A DNA stretch of 64,000 nucleotides from an uncultured Lachnospiraceae bacterium (GTDB lineage Bacteria > Bacillota > Clostridia > Lachnospirales > Lachnospiraceae). The stretch is taken from the NCBI GenBank assembly GCA_902789735.1, contig CADAOZ010000009.1, positions 37,986 through 101,985 on the forward strand, read 5' to 3'. How positions within the stretch are numbered: position 1 is the first letter of the stretch; the number at the start of each line of letters is the position of its first letter. Position numbers and translations under genes: made by a program. Shown here piece by piece: positions 49,428 through 58,425 of this stretch. Under the pieces are notes generated by a model. That model worked only from the letters and a program-made list of their open reading frames with translations. It was not told where the DNA came from and ran no database searches.

Positions 49428-50801
49428 TCAACTGCTGACTCCGCCTTTGATCAGCCTGCTCCGGAAGCGGAAGTAGACATAGGCCGACAGCGCCACTGTC
49501 AGGATATCCGCTGTCACCTGAGACCAGACGATGCCGTACATGCCAATGAAGTGATTGAGCACAAAGAGCATCGGAATATTGAATACCGCCCAGCGCATGA
49601 TTCCGAGGAACAGGGACCGCTCGCCCCTGCCGAACCCCTGAAATGTATAGACCGTAAAAAAGCTCATGAACATGAGCGGCGTCGCCAGACACCGGATCCG
49701 CAGGAAGTCCGTCCCCAGACGCACCGTCTCCGGCTCCGCGATAAAGATCCGCAGGATATGACCGGCCATGACCTCGTACATAGTGACGCTGAGCGCGCCC
49801 ACGATCAGACCTGCGGCCAGTGAGAACCGTATGATCCGGAACATTCTTTCGCGGTCGCCCGACGCGAAATTGTAGGCAACCAGAGGCATCATGCCCTGAC
49901 AGATGCCGATCCCCACATTCAGCGGCAGGCGTTCCGCCTTGAGCACGATCCCCACCGCGGCCAGGGCGATATCACCATAGGCGGACATCAGTTTGTCAAT
50001 TACAATGTAATCTATATCAAAAAGAAGGGTCGCGATGGAGGACGGTATCCCCACCGTAAAGACCGACCGGATATTCTCCGCCGCCGGCAGCCCGTCCGGG
50101 AGCCGGAACCGCAGCACTGTCTCCGCCCCTTTCCGCAGGATCGTCACAATAAAAAATGCGCACGCGCAGCAATTTGAGATCAGCGTGGCAACACCTACGC
50201 CCAGTACTTCATAGCCGGCCGGGAGCAGCACGAACATGAACAGGGGATCGAGCAGGATATTCAAAATGCCGCCCATCGCGATGCCGAATCCGGCTTTCCC
50301 TGATTCTCCCACACTGCGCAGCAGATTCGCCATGACGTTGGAAAGGACCGTCGGGATCCCGCCGAGCACGATCACGCAGAAGGAATACTGGGCCGCGTAG
50401 GCCCGGGTGTTTCCGCTTGCCCCCAAGAGACCCAGGACCGGATCCATGAACAGCAGCATGCCCGCCGAGAACAGGGCGGTCGTAACAACAGCCAGCCGGA
50501 GACTGAAGGCGGAGACTTTTTCCGCCTCTTTGGAATCCCCCGCGCCCAGGAGCCTGGAGATCAAAGCTCCGCCGCCGATTCCGGCAAGGCCGGCCAGGGA
50601 CAGGCATATATTGAAGACCGGCAGGATCAGCGATGCCCCGGCCACCATAAATGGATTGTTCGTTCTTCCCAGGTAGAACGTATCCGCCATATTGTAGATC
50701 AGTACGATCAGCTGACTGATGATCGTAGGAAGAGCCATGATCCTGACCGCCGTGGGCACAGGAATCGATTCAAACAGGCTCTTATTCCTGTCTTGTTCCA
50801 T
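49428..50801 (-). CDS. MATE-family efflux transporter
   Basis: A 457-residue membrane protein with twelve predicted helices in two homologous halves. The N-terminal block FESIPVPTAVRIMALPTIIS, NMADTFYLGRTNN and GIGGGALISRLLGAGD are the usual MATE signature regions. It would export cationic compounds with Na+ or H+. The substrate cannot be read from sequence. The ATG is well placed, although the ribosome site upstream is weak. Confidence 0.93.
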   Translation of the reverse strand: MEQDRNKSLFESIPVPTAVRIMALPTIISQLIVLIYNMADTFYLGRTNNPFMVAGASLILPVFNICLSLAGLAGIGGGALISRLLGAGDSKEAEKVSAFSLRLAVVTTALFSAGMLLFMDPVLGLLGASGNTRAYAAQYSFCVIVLGGIPTVLSNVMANLLRSVGESGKAGFGIAMGGILNILLDPLFMFVLLPAGYEVLGVGVATLISNCCACAFFIVTILRKGAETVLRFRLPDGLPAAENIRSVFTVGIPSSIATLLFDIDYIVIDKLMSAYGDIALAAVGIVLKAERLPLNVGIGICQGMMPLVAYNFASGDRERMFRIIRFSLAAGLIVGALSVTMYEVMAGHILRIFIAEPETVRLGTDFLRIRCLATPLMFMSFFTVYTFQGFGRGERSLFLGIMRWAVFNIPMLFVLNHFIGMYGIVWSQVTADILTVALSAYVYFRFRSRLIKGGVSS

Positions 50802-50954
50802 TGCTGTTCCTTCATTTCATATGCCGGCAGTATGCCGGGTTTCCTGTTAAGCAGTATCATCTGTTTACATGGCCGCCGGATGTTAAACACACGCCGGCTC
50901 CGTCGTGTATCTCCACCCTACCACACTTGGGCCCGCTTTTCCACCAGCCCAAAA

Positions 50955-50983
50955 GAACCCGCTGCCATTTCAGCAGCGGGCTC
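50955..50983 (-). terminator. intrinsic terminator of the TfoX-N gene
   Basis: CCCGCTGC pairs with GCAGCGGG around a 7-base loop. On the minus strand TTCTTTTG follows the hairpin, which is 12 bases after the stop codon. Confidence 0.78.
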
Positions 50984-50994
50984 CGGATCCTGTA

Positions 50995-51333
50995 TTATGA
51001 TTGTTTTCCTGCCGCGGGCTTTTTCTTCCGTTTCACCTCCGGAAGCTCTTCCCACATACTCTCGACCAGCGCGCACAGCAACCCACTGTTGTCAACATCC
51101 TCTGCCAGAAGCATTTCTTTTGCTCCCTCGTAGGGAAGCTCCATGGGGGCATCCGGCAGCTTCCTGACTGCCGCAGGGACTGGCTTTATCAGAAGCCGGT
51201 CATCATAAATACCGCCGAACACCTTTCCCCTATAATACAGGATGTATTCTCCCATCATGGCCCGGTAACTGATCTCCTCCAGACCTGACAGCTGTTCCAG
51301 AACATAATCCAGATACGCTTTTGTTGACGCCAT
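50995..51333 (-). CDS. TfoX N-terminal domain protein
   Basis: A 112-residue protein consisting of the TfoX/Sxy N-terminal domain: VLEQLSGLEEISYRAMMGEY, then ILYYRGKVFGGIYDDRLLIK and LPYEGAKEMLLAEDVDN. The C-terminus is basic (KRKKKPAAGKQ). TfoX regulates competence in Proteobacteria, but short single-domain members in Firmicutes have no established role. AGGAGG precedes the ATG. It is divergent from the DeoR gene with a 112-bp gap. Confidence 0.87.
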   Translation of the reverse strand: MASTKAYLDYVLEQLSGLEEISYRAMMGEYILYYRGKVFGGIYDDRLLIKPVPAAVRKLPDAPMELPYEGAKEMLLAEDVDNSGLLCALVESMWEELPEVKRKKKPAAGKQS

Positions 51334-51401
51334 ACAATCCTCCTTACCTGCTGATTACTTATGAACGTAAGAAAAATCCGAAGAATATTGATTCGATATG
51401 C

Positions 51402-51437
51402 TATAATATATATTACAAATATTACTTTGACAGGAGG
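51402..51437 (+). promoter_or_regulatory. promoter and ribosome site of the DeoR-family gene
   Basis: TATAAT at 51402-51407 with a weak -35. Just upstream, GATTCGATAT resembles the GATTCGAATC core in the glycyl-radical activase promoter, which could be a shared regulator site. CAGGAGG lies about nine bases before the start codon. Confidence 0.4.
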
Positions 51438-51445
51438 TTCGCGGC

Positions 51446-52201
51446 ATGAGAAGAAAAGAAGACCGCACCAGTCAGATCCTGGAGCTGTTAGTAAAAGAAA
51501 AGAAGATGGAAGTCGCCGGGCTTTCCGCCCACCTGGGGGTCTCACAGGTCACTGTCCGCAAAGACCTGGACGCCATGGAGGCCCAGGGACTGATCAAAAG
51601 AGAACACGGTTTTGCTGTTCTGTCCAGCACGGATGATATCAAGGGACGCCTGGCCTACCACTACGAAGAAAAGCGCAGGATTGCCCTGCGCGCGGCGGAA
51701 CTGGTCAGGGACGGCGATACCATCATGATTGAGAGCGGCAGCTGCTGTGCCCTGCTCGCCGCCGCGCTTACGGAATCGAGAAGCGGTGTGACGATCATCA
51801 CCAACAGCGCTTTCATTGCGGACTATATCCGCCGCTCCTCTGATTTCCAGATCATTCTTCTCGGCGGCATTTACCAGCAGGACGCCCAGGTCATGGTCGG
51901 CCCCATGGTACGTCAGTGTGCGGAGAATTTCTGGGTCGACCGCTTCTTCATCGGCGTGGACGGCTGGTCCGCCAGAGCCGGTTTCACCCATCAGGACCAG
52001 ATGCGCGCCCAGGCCGTCCGCGATATGGCCCGTCAGGCGGACCGGGTCATCGTCCTGACAGAATCCGAAAAGTTTTCCAGACACGGCACTGTGCCCCTCA
52101 ACCTGAAAGACCGGGTGAAGACCGTCGTCACAGACCGGCATATGGAGGCACCGGTTACCGCCGAGCTTGCGGCGCGCGGCATCGAGGTGCTGACGGGCTG
52201 A
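51446..52201 (+). CDS. DeoR-family transcriptional regulator
   Basis: A 251-residue regulator. The N-terminal helix-turn-helix is KMEVAGLSAHLGVSQVTVRK (DLDAMEAQGLI follows). The C-terminal sensor domain has GDTIMIESGSCCALLAAALT and VMVGPMVRQCAENFWVDRFF, typical for DeoR proteins that respond to phosphorylated sugars. It lies beside the genes for an aldolase, a glycyl-radical enzyme and its activase, and probably controls them, with a sugar phosphate as effector. Binding sites are not established; a GATTCGA core occurs in its own promoter and in that of the activase. Confidence 0.92.
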   Translation: MRRKEDRTSQILELLVKEKKMEVAGLSAHLGVSQVTVRKDLDAMEAQGLIKREHGFAVLSSTDDIKGRLAYHYEEKRRIALRAAELVRDGDTIMIESGSCCALLAAALTESRSGVTIITNSAFIADYIRRSSDFQIILLGGIYQQDAQVMVGPMVRQCAENFWVDRFFIGVDGWSARAGFTHQDQMRAQAVRDMARQADRVIVLTESEKFSRHGTVPLNLKDRVKTVVTDRHMEAPVTAELAARGIEVLTG

Positions 52202-52243
52202 CAGGTCCGCGCCTGCTTCCGGATCCGGCCGCTTCCACTATCT

Positions 52244-52519
52244 TCATCTCCGTTTCCGCCTGGCCCGGCACTCCGGACAGTACCGCGGCCAGTGCCGGGC
52301 GTCTGACGGGAATGTGAAGGTCTTCCCGCATTTTTTGCACTTTCCGGTAAGAGTTTCCTTCGGCCTGTACTTCGCCCTGCATTCCATACAGCAGTCCGGC
52401 CAGTGCTGGACATTTTCCGGCAGCGTAAAAGTTTTCCCGCAGTATCTGCATTTTCTTGTGATCACCCCCTGGTCCGGCCGGTTTTTCCCGGAAAAGCGGT
52501 TCTTTAACCACTCAAACAT
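52244..52519 (-). CDS. small protein with two tandem zinc ribbons
   Basis: A 91-residue protein with two copies of a zinc-ribbon unit: CRYCGKTFTLPENVQHWPDC (continuing CMEC) and CKKCGKTFTFPSDARHWPRY (continuing CPEC). Each has four cysteines in two pairs. The N-terminus is MFEWLKNRFSGKN. Such proteins occur in many Clostridia without known function; nucleic-acid or protein binding is likely. GGAGGAGGG lies upstream of the ATG at 52519. It follows the aldolase gene by 52 bases on the same strand, so it may be the last gene of the glycyl-radical operon. Confidence 0.85.
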   Translation of the reverse strand: MFEWLKNRFSGKNRPDQGVITRKCRYCGKTFTLPENVQHWPDCCMECRAKYRPKETLTGKCKKCGKTFTFPSDARHWPRYCPECRARRKRR

Positions 52520-52571
52520 TGGTTCACCCTCCTCCTGTTTCATAAACCGCCTCACTTCTTCCGGCAGGCAG

Positions 52572-53249
52572 TCAGCAGTCTGCCATCGTCTTTCCTTCCC
52601 CGACCAGTCCCCGGAAGTCTCTGGTGAACTGATCAATGGCAGCGTCGATCGCCACGTTCTTTACAAGGCCTTCAATGACATCCGGCGCTACGGTCACTGC
52701 CTTCACGCCATACTTTGTCAGTTCCAGGACCTGCTGGCTGTTCTTGAAGCTGGCCGCCAGCAGTCCGCTGTCAAGCCCACTTGCCGTGATCGCGTCATGA
52801 ATGTCCTTGGAGACCTGGATCCCGTCAAATCCCATGTTATCGATACGGTTCACATAAGGGGCCACATACTCGGCGCCGCACTTGGCTGCCAGGAACCCCT
52901 GCATTGCGGTGTAGATCGCCGTACCGATGAAGCGGATGCCTTCCTTTTTCAGCTGCTTCATGGCTTTGAAGCCTTCGGGAACACAGGGAATCTTTACCAG
53001 TGTGGTCTTACCCAGCACTTCCACGATCCTGCGGGCTTCTTCGACCATACCCTCTGCCGTCGTCGAGGTGGCCTGGACGAACAGCTCGCCGTCCTCGCCG
53101 ATGATAGAACGGATCTCCTTCAGGACCTCATAGGGATCCCTTCCGGACTTGGCCAGGATCGAGGGGTTGGTGGAAACACCGTCGACCGGATAATACTCAT
53201 AAATATGCCGGATCTTGTCAACATTCGCGTCATCAATACAAAATTTCAT
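52572..53249 (-). CDS. fsa: fructose-6-phosphate aldolase/transaldolase-like enzyme
   Basis: A 225-residue class-I aldolase of the FSA/TalC type. The N-terminus MKFCIDDANVDKIRHIYEYY with DGVSTNPSILAKSG, the Schiff-base lysine in TTLVKIPCVPEG and the ITASGLDSG-to-SFKNSQQVL segment are consistent with FSA. FSA splits fructose 6-phosphate, or 1-deoxyfructose 6-phosphate, into glyceraldehyde 3-phosphate and dihydroxyacetone or hydroxyacetone. It lies 107 bp downstream of the glycyl-radical enzyme on the same strand, as fsaA does beside ybiW in E. coli, which supports a joint pathway. AGGGAGG precedes the ATG. Confidence 0.9.
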   Translation of the reverse strand: MKFCIDDANVDKIRHIYEYYPVDGVSTNPSILAKSGRDPYEVLKEIRSIIGEDGELFVQATSTTAEGMVEEARRIVEVLGKTTLVKIPCVPEGFKAMKQLKKEGIRFIGTAIYTAMQGFLAAKCGAEYVAPYVNRIDNMGFDGIQVSKDIHDAITASGLDSGLLAASFKNSQQVLELTKYGVKAVTVAPDVIEGLVKNVAIDAAIDQFTRDFRGLVGEGKTMADC

Positions 53250-53356
53250 TTTGTTCCTCCCTGAAAAATAAGCGCTGTTTCTATTCTCTCGTTTTCATGC
53301 AGTATCAAACATCTTTTCTGACATGGTTATGTCAGCATCTGTCCGATCAAATATCC

Positions 53357-55768
53357 TTACAGTGTCTGTTCCGTTCTTCCGATGATATCATCCTGCGTTG
53401 CCTTGCTCAAAACATTGAAGAAGGCGCTGTAACCTGCTACACGGACGATCAGGTCTTTGTGCTTCTCCGGATGCGCCTGGGCGTCCAACAGAGTTGCTTT
53501 GTCTACTACATTATACTGCACATGGTAGCCTTCGAGGCGGTTAAAAAATGTTCGGACGATAAATTCCAGCTTTTTGGTGTTCTCCCTGGTAGAGAGCATG
53601 GCAGGCGTGACCTTCTGATTCAGGAGAACGCCGCCCGTGATCTCATGAGTAGGAAGCTTGGACACGCTCTTGAACACCGCTGTCGGCCCATGCTGGTCCA
53701 TGGAATGGGCGGGCGAGCATCCCTCAGCGAGGGGCTCTCTGGCATGGCGTCCGTCAGGGGTCGCCATTGTTCCGAATCCCTGCCCGACATTTGCCGAGAT
53801 CGAGGAGGTTCCGCCGTAGCGGATGCCGCCGACCGGTCCTCTGCCAAACCGGGTATTCTTATATTTTTTCATCTCATCCAGGTAGGAGGCGTAAGCGTCC
53901 ACGACCAGCTGATCGGCATAGTCGTCATCGTTGCCATACTTTGGCGCGTCATGGATCAGCATCTGACGGATCCGCTCTCCTTCTTCTCCCGCGAAATCCG
54001 AAGCCAGCGCCTGCATCAGCTCGTCCCGGGAAATCTTCCCTTCTTCATAGACCAGCTTTTTGATGGCAGAAAGGCTGTCCGCCATATTCGCAATGCCCAC
54101 CTGCAGGCCGGAAATGAAATCATAAACCGCGCCGCCCTCTTTGATGGTCCTGCCGCGTCCCAGGCAGTCCTGTGTCAGACAGGAACAGAGGATATCAGGC
54201 ACTTCACGCTCGCTCGCCAGATCAATGGCGTTCTCTACGATGACACTTGCGCGGGTCAGCTCCCGGATCGCGCCGTCCCAGGCCTTCATCAGATCATCAA
54301 AAGACTCCATATCCCGGAAATTCCCGTAATCTTTGATAAATCTCCTGCCGCTTGTCACATCGATTCCATTGTTCATGACCATCAGCAGGATCCGGGGGAA
54401 GTTCAGGTAGCTCATGCCGGTGCAGCGGTAGCCCCATTTTCCAGGCACGGCTGTTTCCACGCAGCCGATGGCGGAATAGCAGTAAGCGTCCTCTTTCCGA
54501 ACGCCCTTCTCAATGAAGGATGGAATGATGACTTCGTCGTTGTTGAAAGCGGGCATGCCGGTCCCGAGCTTTAAAACCTCAATGGCTTCATCCATAAAGG
54601 CCTGATTAATGTTCCTGTGATAACGGACTGTCAGGTTAGGCTGGGGAAGCCTTGTCTGACCGATGGACCTCAGGATCAGGAAGGACAGTTCATTGACAGC
54701 ATCCCTGCCATCCGCGGTCTGTCCGCCGATCGTAACATTCTGGTACATGGGGCTTCCGGCACTGGAAAACGTGTGCGCCTGGGAGCGGACCTTGTTGATG
54801 GTCAGCGTCTTGATCCAGAGGTTAGTGAGAAGCTCCACGGCCTGTTCCTCTATGATCCGTCCCTGTTTCAGGTCGGCGGCCAGATAGGGATAGACATACT
54901 GATCAAAGCGGCCATAGCTGAGGGAGTGTCCGTTGGATTCGATCTGCAGGATCAGCTGGATGAACCAGACAGCCTGCACCGCTTCGTGGAAAGTCTCCGC
55001 CGGCTGATAAGGCACCTTGCCGCATATGCGGGCAATTTCGAGAAGTTCGGCTCTCCTGGGGCCTTTTGCTGCAGCCGCCTTCCTGCGGGCCAGCGCCGCG
55101 AAGCGCTCCGCGAATCCCTTCACGGCATCGATCACGATCAGTACGGCCTTGTAGAACTGATATTTGTCGATGGAGGAAGGCTCTGTCAGATCCAGCTCTG
55201 CCTTCAGTTTCCGGGCGCGGTCTTCATAACCTTTGAGGCCGGTTCTGAGCATATTTCCATAATCTACGGCCAGATGCGCGTCGCCGGCGTTGAGTTTGCC
55301 TTCCATGCCGAAGAACCCTGTATCCATATAGACCTGCATCTCTTCAGGGATCAGGGCCTCACCGCGGGCCCGCAGGTTATTGTTCTCCCAGAAAGGGGCG
55401 ATCTCCCGCAGCTGCCTTTTGGTCTCTTCCGTAATATAGAAAACATCGCCGTCACGCTTCTCAAACAGATCCAGCTCATCCAGGATGAACTTCATCGTGT
55501 ATTCCGGAAAGACCGGCGCGCCGCGGTTCACAGAAGACTGATTGCCGACCAGGATCGTCTCGTCTTCAATATAGATATCCATCTTTTTCAGAATATTCTG
55601 CAGCATCAGCGCCCGCTTCATGACCGCAGGCTGATGCAGATTCTTCTTATAGGATTCTGTAGCCAGGACAGCACGCTGTGCGTCGATATAAGGTTTCTGG
55701 TCCAGGACGCTCTCACGATACGCCTGCATTCTGGGCGTCAGGGATCCGAAATGCGCTTTGTTTTCCAT
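53357..55768 (-). CDS. glycyl-radical enzyme of the YbiW (PflD-like) group
   Basis: An 803-residue glycyl-radical enzyme. The thiyl-radical Cys and general-base Glu lie in SAIGCVETAVPGKWGYRC, and the radical Gly in LIVRVAGYSAFFNVL near the C-terminus. It is labelled formate acetyltransferase in many annotations, but the CVETAVPGKW motif and gene order resemble E. coli YbiW rather than pyruvate formate-lyase (which has two adjacent cysteines). From memory the YbiW type has been reported to dehydrate 1,5-anhydroglucitol 6-phosphate; I could not verify this. The divergent activase gene and the downstream aldolase support that pathway. The promoter is a perfect TTGACA/TATAAT pair. Confidence 0.92.
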   Translation of the reverse strand: MENKAHFGSLTPRMQAYRESVLDQKPYIDAQRAVLATESYKKNLHQPAVMKRALMLQNILKKMDIYIEDETILVGNQSSVNRGAPVFPEYTMKFILDELDLFEKRDGDVFYITEETKRQLREIAPFWENNNLRARGEALIPEEMQVYMDTGFFGMEGKLNAGDAHLAVDYGNMLRTGLKGYEDRARKLKAELDLTEPSSIDKYQFYKAVLIVIDAVKGFAERFAALARRKAAAAKGPRRAELLEIARICGKVPYQPAETFHEAVQAVWFIQLILQIESNGHSLSYGRFDQYVYPYLAADLKQGRIIEEQAVELLTNLWIKTLTINKVRSQAHTFSSAGSPMYQNVTIGGQTADGRDAVNELSFLILRSIGQTRLPQPNLTVRYHRNINQAFMDEAIEVLKLGTGMPAFNNDEVIIPSFIEKGVRKEDAYCYSAIGCVETAVPGKWGYRCTGMSYLNFPRILLMVMNNGIDVTSGRRFIKDYGNFRDMESFDDLMKAWDGAIRELTRASVIVENAIDLASEREVPDILCSCLTQDCLGRGRTIKEGGAVYDFISGLQVGIANMADSLSAIKKLVYEEGKISRDELMQALASDFAGEEGERIRQMLIHDAPKYGNDDDYADQLVVDAYASYLDEMKKYKNTRFGRGPVGGIRYGGTSSISANVGQGFGTMATPDGRHAREPLAEGCSPAHSMDQHGPTAVFKSVSKLPTHEITGGVLLNQKVTPAMLSTRENTKKLEFIVRTFFNRLEGYHVQYNVVDKATLLDAQAHPEKHKDLIVRVAGYSAFFNVLSKATQDDIIGRTEQTL

Positions 55769-55821
55769 TTGGCCTCTCCTTTGTTTCTTTTGAAATTTAA
55801 TTTTGTTCTGTTCGTAGCTTA

Positions 55822-55849
55822 ATTATAGCACTCTCCCCTTCTCTGTCAA
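55822..55849 (-). promoter_or_regulatory. consensus promoter of the glycyl-radical enzyme gene
   Basis: On the minus strand TTGACA (55849-55844) and TATAAT (55827-55822) are separated by 16 bases. Both hexamers are perfect, so the operon is probably strongly expressed unless repressed. Confidence 0.85.
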
Positions 55850-55896
55850 TATACTTTTCGCAGGAAATTAAAATAAATTTCATTCGTAACTTTTTG

Positions 55897-55925
55897 TTTA
55901 CAGATTCGAATCTAAATGCTATGAT
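55897..55925 (+). promoter_or_regulatory. activase promoter with palindromic operator in the spacer
   Basis: TTTACA (55897-55902) and TATGAT (55920-55925) have a 17-base spacer. The perfect palindrome AGATTCGAATCT (55902-55913) sits between them, where a bound repressor would exclude RNA polymerase. The remaining divergent spacer (55769-56070) contains both promoters, repeated TTCGTA elements near 55811 and 55883, and no gene. Confidence 0.65.
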
Positions 55926-56070
55926 GGGAACAGGCAGGCACGGAAAATGTCCGGGAATAACATCCAGGAATGATGTCCGGGAACCATGCCGGGCAGTGTT
56001 TTACGGCGCTGCTATGACAGGTCTTCCGCTGCCGCGGCAATATCGTTTTAAATGAGGAGAATTAATTTAT

Positions 56071-56973
56071 ATGAAACCAAAAGGAATTGTTTTTAATATT
56101 CAGAAGTTTTCCATCCACGATGGCCCCGGCGTACGGACCACCGTGTTTCTGAAGGGATGTCCCCTCCGCTGCAAATGGTGTTCCAATCCGGAGTCCCAGC
56201 TCTCCCGCGTCCAGATCATGTACCGCGGTGAAAACTGTCTCCACTGCCTTACATGCGCGCGTACCTGCCCTGAGAAGGCCATTACAGCCGCGGAAAACGG
56301 AAGGATTCAGATCGATTTCCATAAATGTATCGGATGCCTGGCCTGTGTACAGGGCTGTCCCGGCCGCGCTCTTACCAGTGAAGGTGAATACAAAACTGTA
56401 GATGAAGTTATGGAAGTGTGCCTGCAGGATATCGATTTCTATGAGGAATCCGGCGGCGGAGTGACGATCTCCGGCGGCGAAGGAATGGCCCAGCCCGCTT
56501 TCGCGGAGGCACTGGTCCTTGGCCTTAAAGAAAAGGGGGTCCACACCGCGATCGAGACCACCGGCTGCATAAGCCCGGAAGTCTTTCACAGGCTTGCGCC
56601 CCTGTTCGACCTCCTGCTCTTTGATGTCAAGCATTACGATCCGGTCAGACATAAAATGGGAACAGGTGTTGATACCGGCCTGATCCATAAGAATCTCCGC
56701 TGGGCACAGGAACAGGGACTGACGATCCTGCCCCGGATTCCCGTGATTCCCGGCTTTAACGCGGATCTGCCGGACGCGGAGGGGATTGCAGGCCTGCTGC
56801 GGGGCATCGGGCTGACACGCGTACAGCTCCTGCCCTTCCATCAGATGGGCGAGCGCAAATATGAGTTCCTGAACAGAGCTTATGAAATGACGGGCGTAAA
56901 AGCCCTGCATCCGGAAGATCTGACGGAATATCAGAAGGTATTTCTCAGGCAGAATATTGACTGCTTTTTCTGA
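56071..56973 (+). CDS. glycyl-radical enzyme activating protein (radical SAM)
   Basis: A 300-residue radical-SAM activase. The SAM cluster motif is GCPLRCKWCSNPES (CxxxCxxC), preceded by SIHDGPGVRTTVFLKGC, and two additional 4Fe-4S clusters lie in an inserted ferredoxin-like part (CLHCLTCARTCP and CIGCLACVQGCP). Next comes GGGVTISGGEGMAQPAFAEA. It abstracts hydrogen from the glycyl residue of its partner enzyme. It is transcribed divergently from that enzyme; E. coli YbiY stands next to YbiW. Because of the extra clusters it belongs to the YbiY/PflC type rather than PflA. Confidence 0.94.
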   Translation: MKPKGIVFNIQKFSIHDGPGVRTTVFLKGCPLRCKWCSNPESQLSRVQIMYRGENCLHCLTCARTCPEKAITAAENGRIQIDFHKCIGCLACVQGCPGRALTSEGEYKTVDEVMEVCLQDIDFYEESGGGVTISGGEGMAQPAFAEALVLGLKEKGVHTAIETTGCISPEVFHRLAPLFDLLLFDVKHYDPVRHKMGTGVDTGLIHKNLRWAQEQGLTILPRIPVIPGFNADLPDAEGIAGLLRGIGLTRVQLLPFHQMGERKYEFLNRAYEMTGVKALHPEDLTEYQKVFLRQNIDCFF

Positions 56974-57121
56974 TCCGCTTTATACCAGCGGTTGATAGCA
57001 TTTCCGCCGGACAGGTGGTATTTTCTCATTGTAGGAAATGACTTTTTTCGGAAATCATCGGAATCTGCCAGGCACAGCCCCTGTGGACCTGCCGGCAGAC
57101 GAAAATAGAAAGGAGGCGGAA

Positions 57122-58369
57122 ATGACAGAAAAAGAACCCAGATGCCTGTTCTGCGGAAAACCAAAATCCTCGGGAAAACGATTCATCGGCGGCGGCGGCG
57201 CGATCATTTGTGAGGACTGCATCAGGGCGTCCAATGATATTCTGGACCGCCTCAGAAAAGCGGATGAGGAAAAGAACCAGCGCAGCTCTCTGAACAAAGC
57301 GAATCTGAAAAAGCCCCGTGAGATCGTGAATTTCCTGAATCAGTACGTAGTTGGCCAGGACAGAGCCAAAAGATCCATCGCCGTGGCTGTTTACAACCAC
57401 TATAAGAGAATCAGCGGCGGGGACGGTTCGGATGTTGAACTTGAAAAGAGCAATATTCTGATGATCGGCCCTACCGGTTCCGGCAAGACCTATCTCGTCA
57501 AGTCTCTGGCCCGGAACCTTGGCGTTCCGTTCGCGATCGCGGACGCAACGACACTGACCGAAGCCGGTTATGTCGGCGATGATGTGGAAAATGTGCTTGT
57601 ACGGCTGCTTCAGGCGGCAAACTATGACGTCAAGCGGGCAGAAAAAGGAATTGTCTACATCGATGAAATCGATAAGATCGCCAGAAAAGGTGAAAACCCT
57701 TCCATCACAAGGGATGTGTCCGGAGAGGGCGTACAGCATGCCCTGTTAAAATTGCTCGAGGGTACGATCGCTTCTGTTCCTCCTCAGGGCGGCCGCAAGC
57801 ACCCCCATCAGGAGACAATCAAGGTCGATACGACCAACATCCTGTTCATCTGCGGAGGCGCCTTCGCGGGTATTGAAAAAATCATCGCTAAGAAGAATAA
57901 CAAAAACACCCTCGGATTCGGTCCGGCCCTCGAGACCAAAAAGGAGATGACCCTGTCCGAGCAGCTCAGGGGACTCACACCGCAGGATCTCATGAAATTC
58001 GGTCTGACACCGGAATTTGTCGGCAGACTTCCCGTCTTCGTCACCCTCGATGAGCTGGATGAAGACGCTATGGTAAGAATTCTGACAGAGCCCAAAAACT
58101 GTCTGGTAAATCAGTACCGTAAGCTCATGGAACTCGACGGCGTCGACCTCGAGTTTGAACCCGACGCGCTCCGTGAGATCGCGCAGACCGCTATGCGTAA
58201 GAATACGGGCGCGCGAGGCCTGAGAGCGATCATGGAGAGCGTCATGGAGGACGTCATGTTCGATATTCCGGATGAAAAGAACGTCCGGAAATGCATCATC
58301 ACAAAAGCCGCTGTTCTTGGTGAAGAACAGCCTGTAATTGTAAGAGGAAAGGAGGTCAGGACTGCCTGA
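57122..58369 (+). CDS. clpX: ClpX ATP-dependent unfoldase
   Basis: A 415-residue AAA+ unfoldase. The zinc-binding N-domain has CLFCGKPK...IICEDC, Walker A is [11 protein letters not shown], the pore loop is AGYVGDD, Walker B is [12 protein letters not shown], the RKH loop is [10 protein letters not shown] and the ClpP-contact loop is NNKNTLGFG. All functional elements are present, so it should work with ClpP. No clpP or tig gene lies next to it, as is usual for clpX, and it follows the activase gene by about 150 bp. It could be a second clpX copy. The ATG at 57122 follows AAAGGAGGCGG. Confidence 0.94.
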   Translation: MTEKEPRCLFCGKPKSSGKRFIGGGGAIICEDCIRASNDILDRLRKADEEKNQRSSLNKANLKKPREIVNFLNQYVVGQDRAKRSIAVAVYNHYKRISGGDGSDVELEKSNILMIGPTGSGKTYLVKSLARNLGVPFAIADATTLTEAGYVGDDVENVLVRLLQAANYDVKRAEKGIVYIDEIDKIARKGENPSITRDVSGEGVQHALLKLLEGTIASVPPQGGRKHPHQETIKVDTTNILFICGGAFAGIEKIIAKKNNKNTLGFGPALETKKEMTLSEQLRGLTPQDLMKFGLTPEFVGRLPVFVTLDELDEDAMVRILTEPKNCLVNQYRKLMELDGVDLEFEPDALREIAQTAMRKNTGARGLRAIMESVMEDVMFDIPDEKNVRKCIITKAAVLGEEQPVIVRGKEVRTA

Positions 58370-58389
58370 GAAAGGCAGAATCACAGACA

Positions 58390-58425
58390 GGGGCAGCCGC
58401 ATTCACATCGCGGCTGCCCCTTCTT
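58390..58425 (+). terminator. intrinsic terminator of clpX
   Basis: GGGGCAGCCGC pairs with GCGGCTGCCCC around a 9-base loop, followed by TTCTT. Confidence 0.85.

Noticed and set aside
53357..55768. Pyruvate formate-lyase
   Set aside because: The active-site segment has a single Cys followed by Glu (CVET) rather than the Cys-Cys pair of pyruvate formate-lyase, and the neighbours are those of YbiW.
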